Shown piece by piece: positions 51,188 through 59,844 of a DNA stretch of 64,000 bases. Position numbers and translations under genes: made by a program. Location: positions 1 to 64,000 of the forward strand of contig SCRC01000030.1 of assembly GCA_004297945.1 (NCBI GenBank), written 5' to 3'. The DNA comes from Candidimonas sp. Its GTDB lineage: Bacteria > Pseudomonadota > Gammaproteobacteria > Burkholderiales > Burkholderiaceae_B. Position 1 is the first letter of the stretch, and every line of letters starts with the position of its first letter. The notes under the pieces are model-generated. The model was not told where the DNA came from. It saw nothing but the letters and a program-made list of their open reading frames with translations, and ran no database searches.

Positions 51188-51664
51188 ATGTTTGCCGCAC
51201 ACAAAATAACGGGGCTAGTTAGCCCCGCGTTTTTTTTCGGCGCCGCATTGTTAGCCGGCACGATGCAGGCCAGCCCATGCAGCGCCCAGGTCACGCAACT
51301 CCTGCCCACCACCGAAATTGCCATCGGCGCACAAACGGTGCAAGCGGAAATTGCCGCCACCGAAACCAGCCGCGAACAAGGCCTGATGTACCGGAAATCG
51401 CTGCTGCCCGATCACGGCATGCTGTTCGTATTCGACCGCGCAGACGTCCAATGTTTCTGGATGAAAAATACGCTTTTGCCGCTATCCATCGCATTTATTG
51501 CAGGCAATGGCAAAATCCTGAATACCGCCGACATGCAGCCTCAAACCGAAGACGCACACTGCGCCGTAGGGCCAATTGTCTATGCTCTGGAAATGCAGCA
51601 AGGCTGGTTCTCCGCGCACCACATACACGCCGGCCAAGTGGTCACAGGCCTGCCCAAGCCCTAA
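51188..51664 (+). CDS. DUF192 family exported protein
   Basis: 158-residue protein of the DUF192 family with a signal-peptide-like N-terminus (SPAFFFGAALLAGTMQASPCSAQ). Family blocks QGLMYRKSLLPDHGMLFVF and FWMKNTLLPLSIAFIAG are present. The family's role is not known. The start is uncertain. No purine-rich site precedes ATG 51188, and the cspA terminator hairpin overlaps codons about 8-17 of this reading. A TTG at 51249 would skip the hairpin but give a cut-down signal. Its mRNA must read through the hairpin or start after it. Confidence 0.75.
   Translation: MFAAHKITGLVSPAFFFGAALLAGTMQASPCSAQVTQLLPTTEIAIGAQTVQAEIAATETSREQGLMYRKSLLPDHGMLFVFDRADVQCFWMKNTLLPLSIAFIAGNGKILNTADMQPQTEDAHCAVGPIVYALEMQQGWFSAHHIHAGQVVTGLPKP
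51210..51237 (+). terminator. rho-independent terminator after cspA, inside the DUF192 reading frame
   Basis: CGGGGCT, loop AGTT, AGCCCCG, followed by CG and eight T. It lies 47 bases after the cspA stop and is a strong intrinsic terminator by shape. It overlaps the apparent signal-peptide codons of the DUF192 gene. Confidence 0.85.
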
Positions 51665-51681
51665 AGAAGTATGCATTTTTT

Positions 51682-51802
51682 GTAGCGGCACCCCTTGTGG
51701 GTGCCATTTTTTTCTTGCCTATATGGCAGCCACAAGGGCTGCCGCTACAACAAGGGCTGCCGCTACAACAAGGGCTGCCGCTACAACAAGGGGTGCCGCT
51801 AC
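51682..51802. repeat. REP-like pair with an 18-bp tandem expansion
   Basis: 51682-51705 (plus) has GTAGC, arms GGCACCC/GGGTGCC, loop CTTGT. 51725-51748 (minus) has arms GGCAGCC/GGCTGCC. Three further copies of an 18-bp half unit, AACAAGGGSTGCCGCTAC, follow at 51749, 51767 and 51785; they carry only loop, one arm and head. The array ends 25 bp before the 3' end of the thiolase gene. Confidence 0.88.
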
Positions 51803-51826
51803 CAGGCCACATCTCCCAACCAACGC

Positions 51827-53032
51827 CTACACTCGCTCCAGGATGAGCGCTATGCCCTGTCCCACGCCTATACACATCGTGCACAAGGCGTAGCGCCCAC
51901 CCGTGCGATGCAATTGATTCACGGCGGTAATCGCCAGGCGGGCACCGCTGGCGCCCAGCGGATGACCCAAGGCAATGGCTCCGCCATTGGGATTGACACG
52001 CGAGTCATCATCGGGCAGGCCCAACAAGCGCATGACCGCCAATCCTTGTGCTGCAAACGCCTCGTTAAGCTCAATGACATCCATCTGGGCCAACGTCAAC
52101 CCGGCCAACGCCAACACTTTTTGAGATGCAGGCGCCGGCCCTATTCCCATAATGCGCGGCTCAACACCGGCCGTAGCCATGGCGACCACGCGCGCGCGCG
52201 GTGTCAACCCCTGTGCCTTGGCCATGGACTCGGATGCCACCAGCAAGCCGCAGGCCCCGTCGTTGACACCGGAGGCATTACCAGCCGTGATCGTGCCATC
52301 AGGACGAACAATAGGCTTTAGACGCGCCAGCGCGTCCAGCGTGGTCTGGCGTGGGTGCTCGTCCGTATCGACAACCACCGCATCGCCTTTTTTCTGGGCA
52401 ATGGCGACCGGTGTGATTTCGGCGGCAAATACACCTGCCTTTTGCGCGGCGGCTGCCTTGGTCTGGCTGGCCAGCGCAAACACGTCCTGATCCACACGCG
52501 ATACCTTGAATTGATCGGCAACATTTTCGGCCGTTTCAGGCATGGAATCTACCCCATACTGGGCTTTGAGCCATTTATTCACAAAGCGCCAGCCTATGGT
52601 GGTGTCGTAAATGGCGGCGCTACGCGCAAAGGCCGACTCAGCCTTGCCCATCACGAAGGGTGCACGGCTCATGCTCTCGACGCCGCCTGCCAGCACAAAA
52701 TGCGCATCGCCTGCGCGTATGGCGCGTGCGGCGGAGCCGACAGCGTCCAGGCCCGAACCGCACAAACGATTGATCGTGGCGCCAGGAACTTCGACAGGCA
52801 ATCCAGCCAGCAAAATGGCCATGCGGGCTACATTACGATTGTCTTCGCCAGCCTGGTTCGCGCAGCCAAACAGCGTGTCGTCCAGCCGCGCCCAATCCAC
52901 GCCTGGGTTACGTTCAATCAATGCCTTGAACGGCACGGCGGCCAGGTCGTCCGTGCGCACCTGCGCCAACGCACCACCGTAACGGCCAAAAGGAGTGCGA
53001 ACCGCATCGCAGATGAAAGCTTGAGTAGTCAT
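51827..53032 (-). CDS. pcaF: thiolase, 3-oxoadipyl-CoA type
   Basis: 401-residue thiolase. The acyl-accepting Cys is in ATINRLCGSGLDAVGSAAR; the catalytic His and Cys are in GGAIALGHPLGASGAR and LCTMCIGVGQGIALILE. Length and the region NNVADQF-like ETAENVADQFKVSR resemble beta-ketoadipyl-CoA thiolases (PcaF/PaaJ), which split 3-oxoadipyl-CoA into succinyl-CoA and acetyl-CoA. No other beta-ketoadipate genes are nearby. A general acetyl-CoA acyltransferase is the main alternative. Confidence 0.75.
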   Translation of the reverse strand: MTTQAFICDAVRTPFGRYGGALAQVRTDDLAAVPFKALIERNPGVDWARLDDTLFGCANQAGEDNRNVARMAILLAGLPVEVPGATINRLCGSGLDAVGSAARAIRAGDAHFVLAGGVESMSRAPFVMGKAESAFARSAAIYDTTIGWRFVNKWLKAQYGVDSMPETAENVADQFKVSRVDQDVFALASQTKAAAAQKAGVFAAEITPVAIAQKKGDAVVVDTDEHPRQTTLDALARLKPIVRPDGTITAGNASGVNDGACGLLVASESMAKAQGLTPRARVVAMATAGVEPRIMGIGPAPASQKVLALAGLTLAQMDVIELNEAFAAQGLAVMRLLGLPDDDSRVNPNGGAIALGHPLGASGARLAITAVNQLHRTGGRYALCTMCIGVGQGIALILERV

Positions 53033-53084
53033 ATGTGCCTAGATTCCAGAACGTGAAGACGAAACGAAACAATCTACCTTTATC

Positions 53085-54566
53085 TTATCGCATAGGGCCC
53101 GATTCTTTTACCGTCGCCGGCATAGCATCGGCATCACTAGCGCCCTTGGCTGGGGTCTGTGAGGCAGCAACCGGCTGCGGCGGCTTCTTTAGCGCCTGAT
53201 CGAATTCGTGAGCGCGGTGCCGATACCGCCCCGCAGCATTGTGATAAAACGCATGCGGGCCAAACTGACGAGATACGATAGACGCAAACAGCGAACCCAC
53301 CAGTAGCCAGAAGAGCATCGGCTGGCTGCCCGTCATTTCCATAACAACTACGCTGGCCGTAAGAGGCGATTGAGTGGCGGCCGCCAGGAATGCGGCCATC
53401 GAAAGCAGCACCAACACCCGGGGATCCGCTGCGTTGCCCGCAATCTGCCCCAGTTGCGCGCCTATGCCTGCACCTGCTGTCAGGGCTGGAGTAAATATCC
53501 CGCCCGGGATACCGGCCCAATACGAGGCGACGGTCGCGAACAGTTTGGTCACACCGAAGCCAAAGGACTCGGGCGCGTTACCAGCCAATGCCGACGACGC
53601 ATGCGCGTACCCCGTACCATATACCGTGTTGTGGGAGATAAGCCCGAGCGCTGCCATCGCCAGCCCCATCACGAAGGCCAGGTAAACCGGGTGACGGCGA
53701 ACCCATTTGCGCCAGCGAGCCGGGACAAACGAGGCCGGCCCATTGGCCAGCAGGCGCGAGAATACGCCGCCTAAAATCCCGCAAGCCAAGCCACATGTCA
53801 GGGTCCAGAGCAACATGTTTTTATCGAGCACATGGCCTGTGAATGTGCCGAAATAAGGGTTGTTACCCACTAACGCCACCACCAGAAACCCCGACGCCAG
53901 AACCCCGATCAGCACCAGTCGCTGCCAACGCAAAATAGTGCCCCGACCCAATTCCTCGATGGCAAAGATCACCCCCGCCAAGGGTGCGTTAAACGCGGCA
54001 GCCAGCCCGCCGGCCGCGCCTGCGGCAATCAATTCATTGGCATGAAAGCCTTTGAGCGGAACACCCATTTTTTTCCAGAAACCGCCCCAGGCCAGCATGA
54101 CGGCGGCGCCGACTTGCACGGAAGGCCCTTCACGACCGATGGAAGCCCCGCACAGCAAGCCGACAAAAGTCAGAGGTATCTTCCACAAGGCCTGCACCAA
54201 CGAGGTCAGTTGCCGCCGTCCGGCGCTGGGCGGCAGCGACAGCGAGGCAATCACCTGAGGAATTCCGCTACCGGCCGCATTAGGTGCAAAACGCAGAGTC
54301 AACCAGCAAATCAGAGCCAGGCCGCAAGGCAACAACACCCACCCCAGCCAGGGATACTGGGCCATCCAGCGGCCGTTGGCCGACAGCGCCAGATTGGCCA
54401 GGATTGTAAAGCCCAACGACACCAATGCAACCAGACCGGCTCCGCCCAACAGCAGGGTAAGCTGCAAGGTCTTGCGCGACAAGCGCCGCAGTTGTCTAGC
54501 CTTGCGTCGCGCCGCCTGGCGCAATCTCACAATTATCCGACGTGCTAAAGAAAAGAGGTTCATCAT
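53085..54566 (-). CDS. clcA: CLC-family H+/Cl- exchanger
   Basis: 493-residue membrane protein with the CLC selectivity motifs: GSGIPQVIASL, GREGPSVQVGAAV (gating Glu) and WAGIPGGIFTPALTAGAG. The segment FNAPLAGVIFAIEELGRG keeps the Glu pair that includes the E. coli ClcA proton glutamate (E203), so an exchanger rather than a channel is likely. The C-terminal tail (about 435-493) is polar, Pro/Ala-rich and has no CBS domains. ATG 54566 is chosen; the frame to 54647 adds an Arg/Tyr-rich stretch without similarity. Confidence 0.88.
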   Translation of the reverse strand: MMNLFSLARRIIVRLRQAARRKARQLRRLSRKTLQLTLLLGGAGLVALVSLGFTILANLALSANGRWMAQYPWLGWVLLPCGLALICWLTLRFAPNAAGSGIPQVIASLSLPPSAGRRQLTSLVQALWKIPLTFVGLLCGASIGREGPSVQVGAAVMLAWGGFWKKMGVPLKGFHANELIAAGAAGGLAAAFNAPLAGVIFAIEELGRGTILRWQRLVLIGVLASGFLVVALVGNNPYFGTFTGHVLDKNMLLWTLTCGLACGILGGVFSRLLANGPASFVPARWRKWVRRHPVYLAFVMGLAMAALGLISHNTVYGTGYAHASSALAGNAPESFGFGVTKLFATVASYWAGIPGGIFTPALTAGAGIGAQLGQIAGNAADPRVLVLLSMAAFLAAATQSPLTASVVVMEMTGSQPMLFWLLVGSLFASIVSRQFGPHAFYHNAAGRYRHRAHEFDQALKKPPQPVAASQTPAKGASDADAMPATVKESGPMR

Positions 54567-54656
54567 GAGAGGCCAGAAGCGTCGGCAAAGGGCGACGTAA
54601 TGAGGATATTTATATTGATGGCGCCCACGTGCCGCCACGGAACGCACTTGCGGCTA

Positions 54657-54750
54657 TTGTGGTGGCAGCCCTTGCGGCTGCCAAAATCGTCAGCAATCAA
54701 AACACAAAGATATATCCGTGACCGATGTAGCAACACCTTTTTAGGGTGCA
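54657..54750. repeat. two degenerate REP-like palindromes
   Basis: 54663-54681 keeps arms GGCAGCC/GGCTGCC around CTTGC but its head is TTGTGGT rather than GTAGC. 54727-54750 has a GTAGC head but arms that no longer pair fully (ACACC with GGGTGC). They look like decayed members lying between clcA and sodB. Confidence 0.6.
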
Positions 54751-54764
54751 AAAAACCAGCCAGA

Positions 54765-54790
54765 CAAAAAACCCTCGAAAACCGAGGGTT
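54765..54790 (-). terminator. terminator of sodB
   Basis: On the minus strand ACCCTCG, loop of a few bases, CGAGGGT is followed by six T (54770-54765). It lies 30-50 bases after the sodB stop and is in the right orientation for that gene. Confidence 0.85.
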
Positions 54791-54816
54791 TGAAGCCACA
54801 TGGAAGTTACGACGCA

Positions 54817-55395
54817 TTAGCCAAGGTTGGCTGCGGCGAACTTCCAATTGACCAGATTCCAGAAATTCTCAAGGTATTTTGGACGCGCGTTGCGATAGTC
54901 GATGTAGTAGGCATGTTCCCATACATCACAGGTCAGCAAAGGCACGTCGGCCGTCGTAAGAGGCGTGGCGGCATTGCTGGTGTTGACGATATCGAGGGAG
55001 CCGTCGGCCTTTTTTACCAGCCAGGTCCAGCCCGAACCGAAGTTGCCAGCTGCGGACTTGTTGAATGCCTCTTTGAACGCTGCGGTGCTGCCCCATTTGG
55101 CCTTGATCGCGTCGAGCAGCTTTCCGGCAGGTTCGCCGCCGCCGTTGGGAGACAGGCTGTTCCAGTAGAAAGTGTGGTTCCAGACTTGAGCCGCATTATT
55201 GAACAGGCCGCCTGATGCCTTTTTAATAATGCTTTCAAGCGATGCCGAAGCAAATTCGGTGCCTTCGATCAGCTTGTTCAGATTGGTGACATACGACTGA
55301 TGATGCTTGCCGTAATGGAATTCAAGAGTTTCTTTCGAAATATTGGGAGCCAGCGCGTCCATGGCGTAAGGCAGGGGAGGAAGTGTATGAGCCAT
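54817..55395 (-). CDS. sodB: iron superoxide dismutase
   Basis: 192-residue cytoplasmic superoxide dismutase. Metal ligands: His in [11 protein letters not shown], His in [12 protein letters not shown], and the Asp and His in [15 protein letters not shown]. The Fe type is favoured by the pattern [13 protein letters not shown] and GSGWTWLV, though Fe/Mn choice from sequence is not absolute. ATG 55395 has GGAC 8 bases upstream. It is divergent from nothing: xseA lies upstream on the same strand, 79 bp away, and a terminator follows. Monocistronic expression is likely. Confidence 0.94.
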   Translation of the reverse strand: MAHTLPPLPYAMDALAPNISKETLEFHYGKHHQSYVTNLNKLIEGTEFASASLESIIKKASGGLFNNAAQVWNHTFYWNSLSPNGGGEPAGKLLDAIKAKWGSTAAFKEAFNKSAAGNFGSGWTWLVKKADGSLDIVNTSNAATPLTTADVPLLTCDVWEHAYYIDYRNARPKYLENFWNLVNWKFAAANLG

Positions 55396-55474
55396 ATTCA
55401 AAGTCCTTCAAAAAAACAAATTAACGCGTTCATTGTATCGGGAACGGCGGGAATAAATCATGACAAATTCTGTC

Positions 55475-56827
55475 TTAGCTTAGACCATGAGCCTGCAATA
55501 CCGCAACTTGCGCAACACCCTGGCTTAATTCAAGGCTGAGCCGATCACCGGCGTTCAAGCTTTGCGCCTCTTTTATCAACACCCCGTGTTCATCGCGCAC
55601 AATAGCGTAGCCGCGGCCCAGTATCTTCTTCGGGTTGAGCGCCTCAAGCGTTTGCATCAACGATGCCAACCCTTCTGCGCGCCACGACACCTGGCGCTGC
55701 GCGGCGCGTGCCAAATGCAAAAGCGGCCGCGCCAGATCGCGGCGTCTGCGATCAATATCTGGGCGGGCATAGCCCAGGCGCGACCGCAAGGCATCAACGT
55801 GCGAGAACCGGCGCTCTACCATGCCTGGCGCGGCCCGCAGCAAGCGATGACGCAAGGCCATCAACCGTTCACTCTGCTGCGCCAGACGCTGACGCGGCGA
55901 CACCAGCAAGGCGACTGCACGATCAAGCCGCAACGCCGCGCGCTCGAGCAAACGACGCTGTCCAACCCCAAGGCTTGCCAGCACCGACTCAAGCTGCAAC
56001 AGACTGTCCTCACGCGCCTGACAACACAGCTCGGCCGCCGCAGTCGGCGTGGGTGCTCGCAGATCAGCAACGAAATCGACCATGGTGAAATCCGTTTCGT
56101 GGCCCACGCCGCTGATAAGCGGAACGGGGCTTGCCGCCACCAACCGCGCCAAGCGCTCATCATTAAAGCTCCACAAATCCTCGATACTGCCCCCGCCTCG
56201 CACCAAAAGCAGCGTGTCGACCTCTCTTCTTTCGTACGCTGCGCCCAGCGCCTCTCTGAGCCTGGCAGCGGCATCCTGCCCCTGGACAGGCGCTGGATAA
56301 ATAACGATGGAAATATGCGGCGCGCGGCGCGCCATTGTCGAGAGCACATCGCGCAAGGCGGCCGCCGCGAGCGACGTTACGACCCCAACAGCCCGAGGCA
56401 TCAGCGCAATGGGCCGCTTGCGACCCGGATCGAACAAGCCTTCGGCCGCGAGCTTTTCCTTAAGCAATAAAAAAGCTTCATGCAAATCACCACGCCCAGC
56501 GCAACGCAGCATCTCAACCTGCAATTGATAGTCGCCGCGCGCCTCGTACAAGGTTACGCTGGAGCGAAACTCAAACCGTTCCCCAGCCTTGGGAACGAAA
56601 CCGAGTGACTGGGTACGCCCCCGAAACATCACCGCTCGCACGGCTGAGCGCTCATCCTTGATCGTAAAATACCAATGCCCGGACGCCGCCTGTGTAAAGT
56701 TCGATATCTCGCCCTTGACCCAAACCTGCGAAAAATTCCCTGCGAGCAACTCGCTTACCTGGCGATTGAGCTCAGACACCGACAAAACAGCATCGCCGCG
56801 CAGCGCTGAAAAGCTATCCGTATGCAT
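55475..56827 (-). CDS. xseA: exodeoxyribonuclease VII large subunit
   Basis: 450-residue large subunit of exonuclease VII. The N-terminal OB-fold (VSELNRQVSELLAGNFSQVW to about residue 105) binds single-stranded DNA. The catalytic domain has RPIALMPRAVGVVTSLAAAA, VRGGGSIEDLWSFNDE and PLISGVGHETDFTMVDFVAD, whose Gly/His/Asp are family constants. A coiled coil for XseB binding follows, and a short C-terminal segment (KILGRGYAIVRDEHGVL) ends it. The small-subunit gene xseB is not in the window. Confidence 0.94.
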   Translation of the reverse strand: MHTDSFSALRGDAVLSVSELNRQVSELLAGNFSQVWVKGEISNFTQAASGHWYFTIKDERSAVRAVMFRGRTQSLGFVPKAGERFEFRSSVTLYEARGDYQLQVEMLRCAGRGDLHEAFLLLKEKLAAEGLFDPGRKRPIALMPRAVGVVTSLAAAALRDVLSTMARRAPHISIVIYPAPVQGQDAAARLREALGAAYERREVDTLLLVRGGGSIEDLWSFNDERLARLVAASPVPLISGVGHETDFTMVDFVADLRAPTPTAAAELCCQAREDSLLQLESVLASLGVGQRRLLERAALRLDRAVALLVSPRQRLAQQSERLMALRHRLLRAAPGMVERRFSHVDALRSRLGYARPDIDRRRRDLARPLLHLARAAQRQVSWRAEGLASLMQTLEALNPKKILGRGYAIVRDEHGVLIKEAQSLNAGDRLSLELSQGVAQVAVLQAHGLS

Positions 56828-56959
56828 ATCGGCCTTTTAAATCTTTTTAGTACGGGTATTGTAATGATTGTGAAATTGGCAACAGTATGATTGCGGGATT
56901 GGCGCTCACGAGGAGTGCGGCCCCAAATTGGAAGGAACTGTATGGATTACTGGACGGGT

Positions 56960-57107
56960 GGCAGCCACAAGGGCTGCCGCTACAAAAACGTGGCTGCCGC
57001 TACAGAAACGTGACGGCCGCTACAAAAACGTGGCTGCCGTTACAGAAACGTGACGGCCGTTACAGAAACGTGGCTGCTGCCATGTGGCGGCACCCCTTGT
57101 GGGTGCC
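56960..57107. repeat. REP-like elements joined by a 20-bp tandem array
   Basis: 56960-56983 (minus) is a full copy with arms GGCAGCC/GGCTGCC and head GCTAC. From 56984 about five copies of a roughly 20-bp unit (AAACGTGGCTGCCGCTACAG and variants with GACGGCC or GTTAC) run to 57080. 57084-57107 (plus) is another copy with arms GGCACCC/GGGTGCC and head GTGGC. The unit keeps one arm and the head, as in the 51.7-kb array. Confidence 0.85.
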
Positions 57108-57700
57108 AAAACCTTGAAATCATGCCCGTTGGGCTAAAACACTGTCCACAGGGAAAGATAAACTGTCAAACCACTGAAATATCAATCGAATTAGACCAAG
57201 ACATCAAATTATTCTTTAACTATTTGCTCCAATACGTTGATATATATAAATATATTATAATTATTCAAGATGGCTTCAAATTGATCAACCCACCTCCAAG
57301 CCCAATGAATAGCGCCTGATCCAGAAGTTTTGCACAGAATTATCCACAGATTCTGTGGATACCGTCCCGAGACCAAGACCCTAAGCCATTTTACGTAATA
57401 CCCTTCAAGCAGTACGGGCATTTTAGGCCCATCGCAAGCGCAAAGCTCCACTTCACGGGCCGTTTGAATCTGCCCGAACCCAACATCGGCCAATCGCCAC
57501 ACTATCCGCCCGGGTCTCCTTACACACGCGCAGATAGCGGGATTTCCACTTTCCCCGCCCGGCAAGCTCGCGCCCATCTGAGCGTTCCTCGCTCCTTGCC
57601 CTTAAAATAGGTGCTTGCGCAGCGCCGCACTTACTTATACTGGTTATAGTGGCCTGCCCCACCATTGCATTGACACAAGCAACCACGGCGGAGACTCATT
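57108..57700. other. noncoding gap, AT-rich block and DnaA-box cluster, exbB leader
   Basis: No convincing gene lies here. 57165-57275 is strongly AT-rich, 57328-57362 holds the DnaA-type boxes listed separately, and 57363-57660 is ordinary GC-rich sequence in which I see nothing firm. The last 20 bases carry the exbB ribosome binding site (GGCGGAG before TTG). Confidence 0.6.
57328..57362. promoter_or_regulatory. cluster of three DnaA-box-like sites next to AT-rich DNA
   Basis: TTTTGCACA (57328-57336) and TTATCCACA (57340-57348) both fit the consensus TTWTNCACA. The reverse strand reads GTATCCACA at 57362-57354, one mismatch off. A weaker CTGTCCACA is at 57142-57150. Upstream, 57238-57270 is a nearly pure A/T block. 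The arrangement looks like an origin-type or DnaA-titration site, but no replication gene is near. Confidence 0.5.
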
Positions 57701-58327
57701 TTGCTCGAAATACTCAATCAAGCTGGCTGGCCCATATGGCTGCTCGTTGCGACTTCCGTCCTAGGGCTGGCACTGATTATCGAACGTTTTCTGTCCCTGC
57801 GAAAAAAGCTGGTCGTGCCCCAGCGGGTCACGTCCCAGGTCATGGAACTGATTCGACGCAATAACGACACCCCCGAGGCCATCGCCAAACTGGCCTCCAG
57901 CTCGCCGCTGGGCCGCGTATTGGCCGAGGTGATTCTATGCCGCCACGATAGCGATGCTCAGCGCAATATGGCGGTCGACGATGTAGGCAAAGATGTCGCG
58001 CACCGCCTGAATCGCTACCTGCCAGCCCTGGCGACCATCGCAGTAGTCGCCCCGTTAATGGGCTTATTTGGAACCGTCGTCGGCATGATCGAAATTTTCG
58101 CTTCGTATAGCCCGGCGGGCGGCGATCCATCTCAGCTTGCGCGCGGCATCTCCATGGCGCTGTACAACACCGGGTTTGGCATCATCATCGCTATTCCTGC
58201 ACTGATTTTTCACCGCTATTTCCGTTCCTTGGTAGACGGATATCTGCATCAAATGGAGCTCGAGGCCAGTGCGCTGAATCGCCTGCTGACTCGAAAGCCG
58301 TCTGGCGATGCGGAGATCCGCCCGTGA
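57701..58327 (+). CDS. exbB: MotA/TolQ/ExbB-family proton channel
   Basis: 208-residue inner-membrane protein with three helices: one near the N-terminus (GWPIWLLVATSVLGLALII), two in the second half (PALATIAVVAPLMGLFGTVV and MALYNTGFGIIIAIPALIF). The conserved GLFGTVVGMIEIF and NTGFG segments are the ExbB/TolQ signature. With ExbD it converts proton flow to work. TTG 57701 is used, with GGCGGAG upstream. The stop overlaps exbD by 4 nt (GTGA). No tonB or tolA is near, so the energised partner is unknown. Confidence 0.88.
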   Translation: MLEILNQAGWPIWLLVATSVLGLALIIERFLSLRKKLVVPQRVTSQVMELIRRNNDTPEAIAKLASSSPLGRVLAEVILCRHDSDAQRNMAVDDVGKDVAHRLNRYLPALATIAVVAPLMGLFGTVVGMIEIFASYSPAGGDPSQLARGISMALYNTGFGIIIAIPALIFHRYFRSLVDGYLHQMELEASALNRLLTRKPSGDAEIRP

Positions 58328-58734
58328 ATTTCCGCCACCCGCAGCCTGGCGACGAGCCCGAGATCAACCTGATCCCGCTGATCGACGTTTTGCTGGTGAT
58401 CCTGATATTTCTGGCCGCTACCACGTCATTCACCCGACTCAGCCAACTCAAGGTTGATCTTCCGCAAGCACAGGCCAACACCATGGACACGGGCGCGATT
58501 CATATCGCCGTCAGCCAGGAAGGTTTATATGCGCTGAACGGCGAACTGCTCGCCGGCCGCGGAACCGACGTCCTCGCGCAAGCCCTGCTTGGCGCCGCCG
58601 AAGGCAAAAAAGACCCGGTGCTGGTGATTGACGCCGACGCCCAGAGTACGCACGAAGCGGTGGTCCGCGTCATGGAAGCGGCCCGTCTGGCGCATATCAG
58701 GCGGGTTAATTTCGCTACCCGCAATATCCCGTGA
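58324..58734 (+). CDS. exbD: ExbD/TolR-family protein
   Basis: 136-residue protein with one N-terminal membrane helix, INLIPLIDVLLVILIFLAAT, whose Asp is the proton-carrying residue of the family. The periplasmic domain (about 45-136) has the usual alpha/beta fold ending in MEAARLAHIRRVNFAT. GTG start and 4-nt GTGA overlaps with both exbB and lpxK. The fixed exbB-exbD-lpxK order suggests a link to the outer membrane, but this is inference. Confidence 0.88.
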   Translation: MNFRHPQPGDEPEINLIPLIDVLLVILIFLAATTSFTRLSQLKVDLPQAQANTMDTGAIHIAVSQEGLYALNGELLAGRGTDVLAQALLGAAEGKKDPVLVIDADAQSTHEAVVRVMEAARLAHIRRVNFATRNIP

Positions 58735-59810
58735 AGCCAGCCCTTATCGCAAGCCGAGCCCTGCATCGAATATGGGTGGGTAAAGGCCTGATCAGCACGC
58801 TTTTATTGCCTATTTCGTGGTTGGTCGGCGCCTTTATTGCTCACAAACGCAGACGCTACCAGAGTGGCCGCAAACAAGGCGCTGCAACGAGCTGCCCCGT
58901 CATCGTGGTGGGCAATCTTTACGTGGGCGGCACGGGCAAAACACCGGTCGTCCTGGCGCTCGTCAAAGCGTTGCAAGCCTGTGGCTGGAATCCCGGCATC
59001 ATCAGTCGCGGCTACGGCGCTCGCCTGCTCGGTCACGCCAGAACGGGCCGCGGCGGCCTCGACCCTCAAGAATTCGGCGATGAGCCGGCGCTCATCGCCC
59101 GAATCAGCCAAGCTCCCATCGCCGTGCACCCGCGCCGCGCTCTGGCCTTGCGAGCGTTGCAAGCGCAGTATCCCGAAGTCGACCTTGTCATCTCCGACGA
59201 CGGCCTGCAGCACCTGGCGTTGGCGCGCGACGTGGAAATCGTCGTTCAAGATGCTCGGGGCACGGGCAACGGTCGCTTGCTGCCCGCCGGGCCATTGCGC
59301 GAACCGACCAGCCGGCTGTCCGGCGTCGATTACGTCATTACCAATCTGACCGCCGGCCAGTCAATGCAGCCGCTGACCATTACGGGCCGTCAAATAAGGA
59401 TGCAATTGGTGCCCGATACCGTTTGCCATCTGGTCTCTGGCCAAACGCTGCAATGGGCCGACTGGCACAACCGATACCAACACACCTCGCTCAGCGCGGC
59501 AGCCGGCATAGGTCAGCCGGAACGCTTTTTCGGCATGCTGCGAGCCTGCGGCCTGGAACTCACGCAAACCATGGCCCTGCCCGATCATGACCCTTATCAT
59601 CGCTCGCCCTTTGATTCTCTGGACACCGACCTGATCCTCATCACATCCAAAGATGCGGTGAAATGCGCTCGATTCAAGGACGAACGCTTGTGGGAGGTCA
59701 GGGTGTTGCCGCAGTTCTCCGACCCTTCCTGGCTCAACGATCTGAACGAACAGCTCAATGCGATCGTCAGCAGGAAAATTTCAAAAAACCCGCCAGGCGA
59801 ATTACACTAG
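58731..59810 (+). CDS. lpxK: tetraacyldisaccharide 4'-kinase
   Basis: Membrane-associated kinase that phosphorylates the lipid A precursor at the 4' position. An N-terminal helix ([18 protein letters not shown]) anchors it. The P-loop is [19 protein letters not shown], and [18 protein letters not shown] carries the catalytic Asp-Asp-Gly region. DxQGG-like [19 protein letters not shown] follows. GTG 58731 overlaps exbD by 4 nt. 359 residues is standard. Downstream trm112 lies 34 bp away. Confidence 0.94.
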   Translation: MKPALIASRALHRIWVGKGLISTLLLPISWLVGAFIAHKRRRYQSGRKQGAATSCPVIVVGNLYVGGTGKTPVVLALVKALQACGWNPGIISRGYGARLLGHARTGRGGLDPQEFGDEPALIARISQAPIAVHPRRALALRALQAQYPEVDLVISDDGLQHLALARDVEIVVQDARGTGNGRLLPAGPLREPTSRLSGVDYVITNLTAGQSMQPLTITGRQIRMQLVPDTVCHLVSGQTLQWADWHNRYQHTSLSAAAGIGQPERFFGMLRACGLELTQTMALPDHDPYHRSPFDSLDTDLILITSKDAVKCARFKDERLWEVRVLPQFSDPSWLNDLNEQLNAIVSRKISKNPPGELH

Positions 59811-59844
59811 TGGACTTGAGTCCCTTTTTTATTTGGAGCCAGGC

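Noticed and set aside
51695-52321. 208-codon plus-strand frame starting in the REP array
   Set aside because: It begins in repeats and then runs antisense to the thiolase gene; composition is that of a shadow frame.
57142-57362. Calling this the chromosomal oriC
   Set aside because: Only three good boxes, no dnaA, dnaN, gyrB, rpmH or mnmG nearby; reported as a candidate site only.
57209-57577. 122-codon minus-strand frame in the xseA-exbB gap
   Set aside because: It crosses the AT-rich block and the DnaA boxes, lacks a ribosome binding site and resembles no family.
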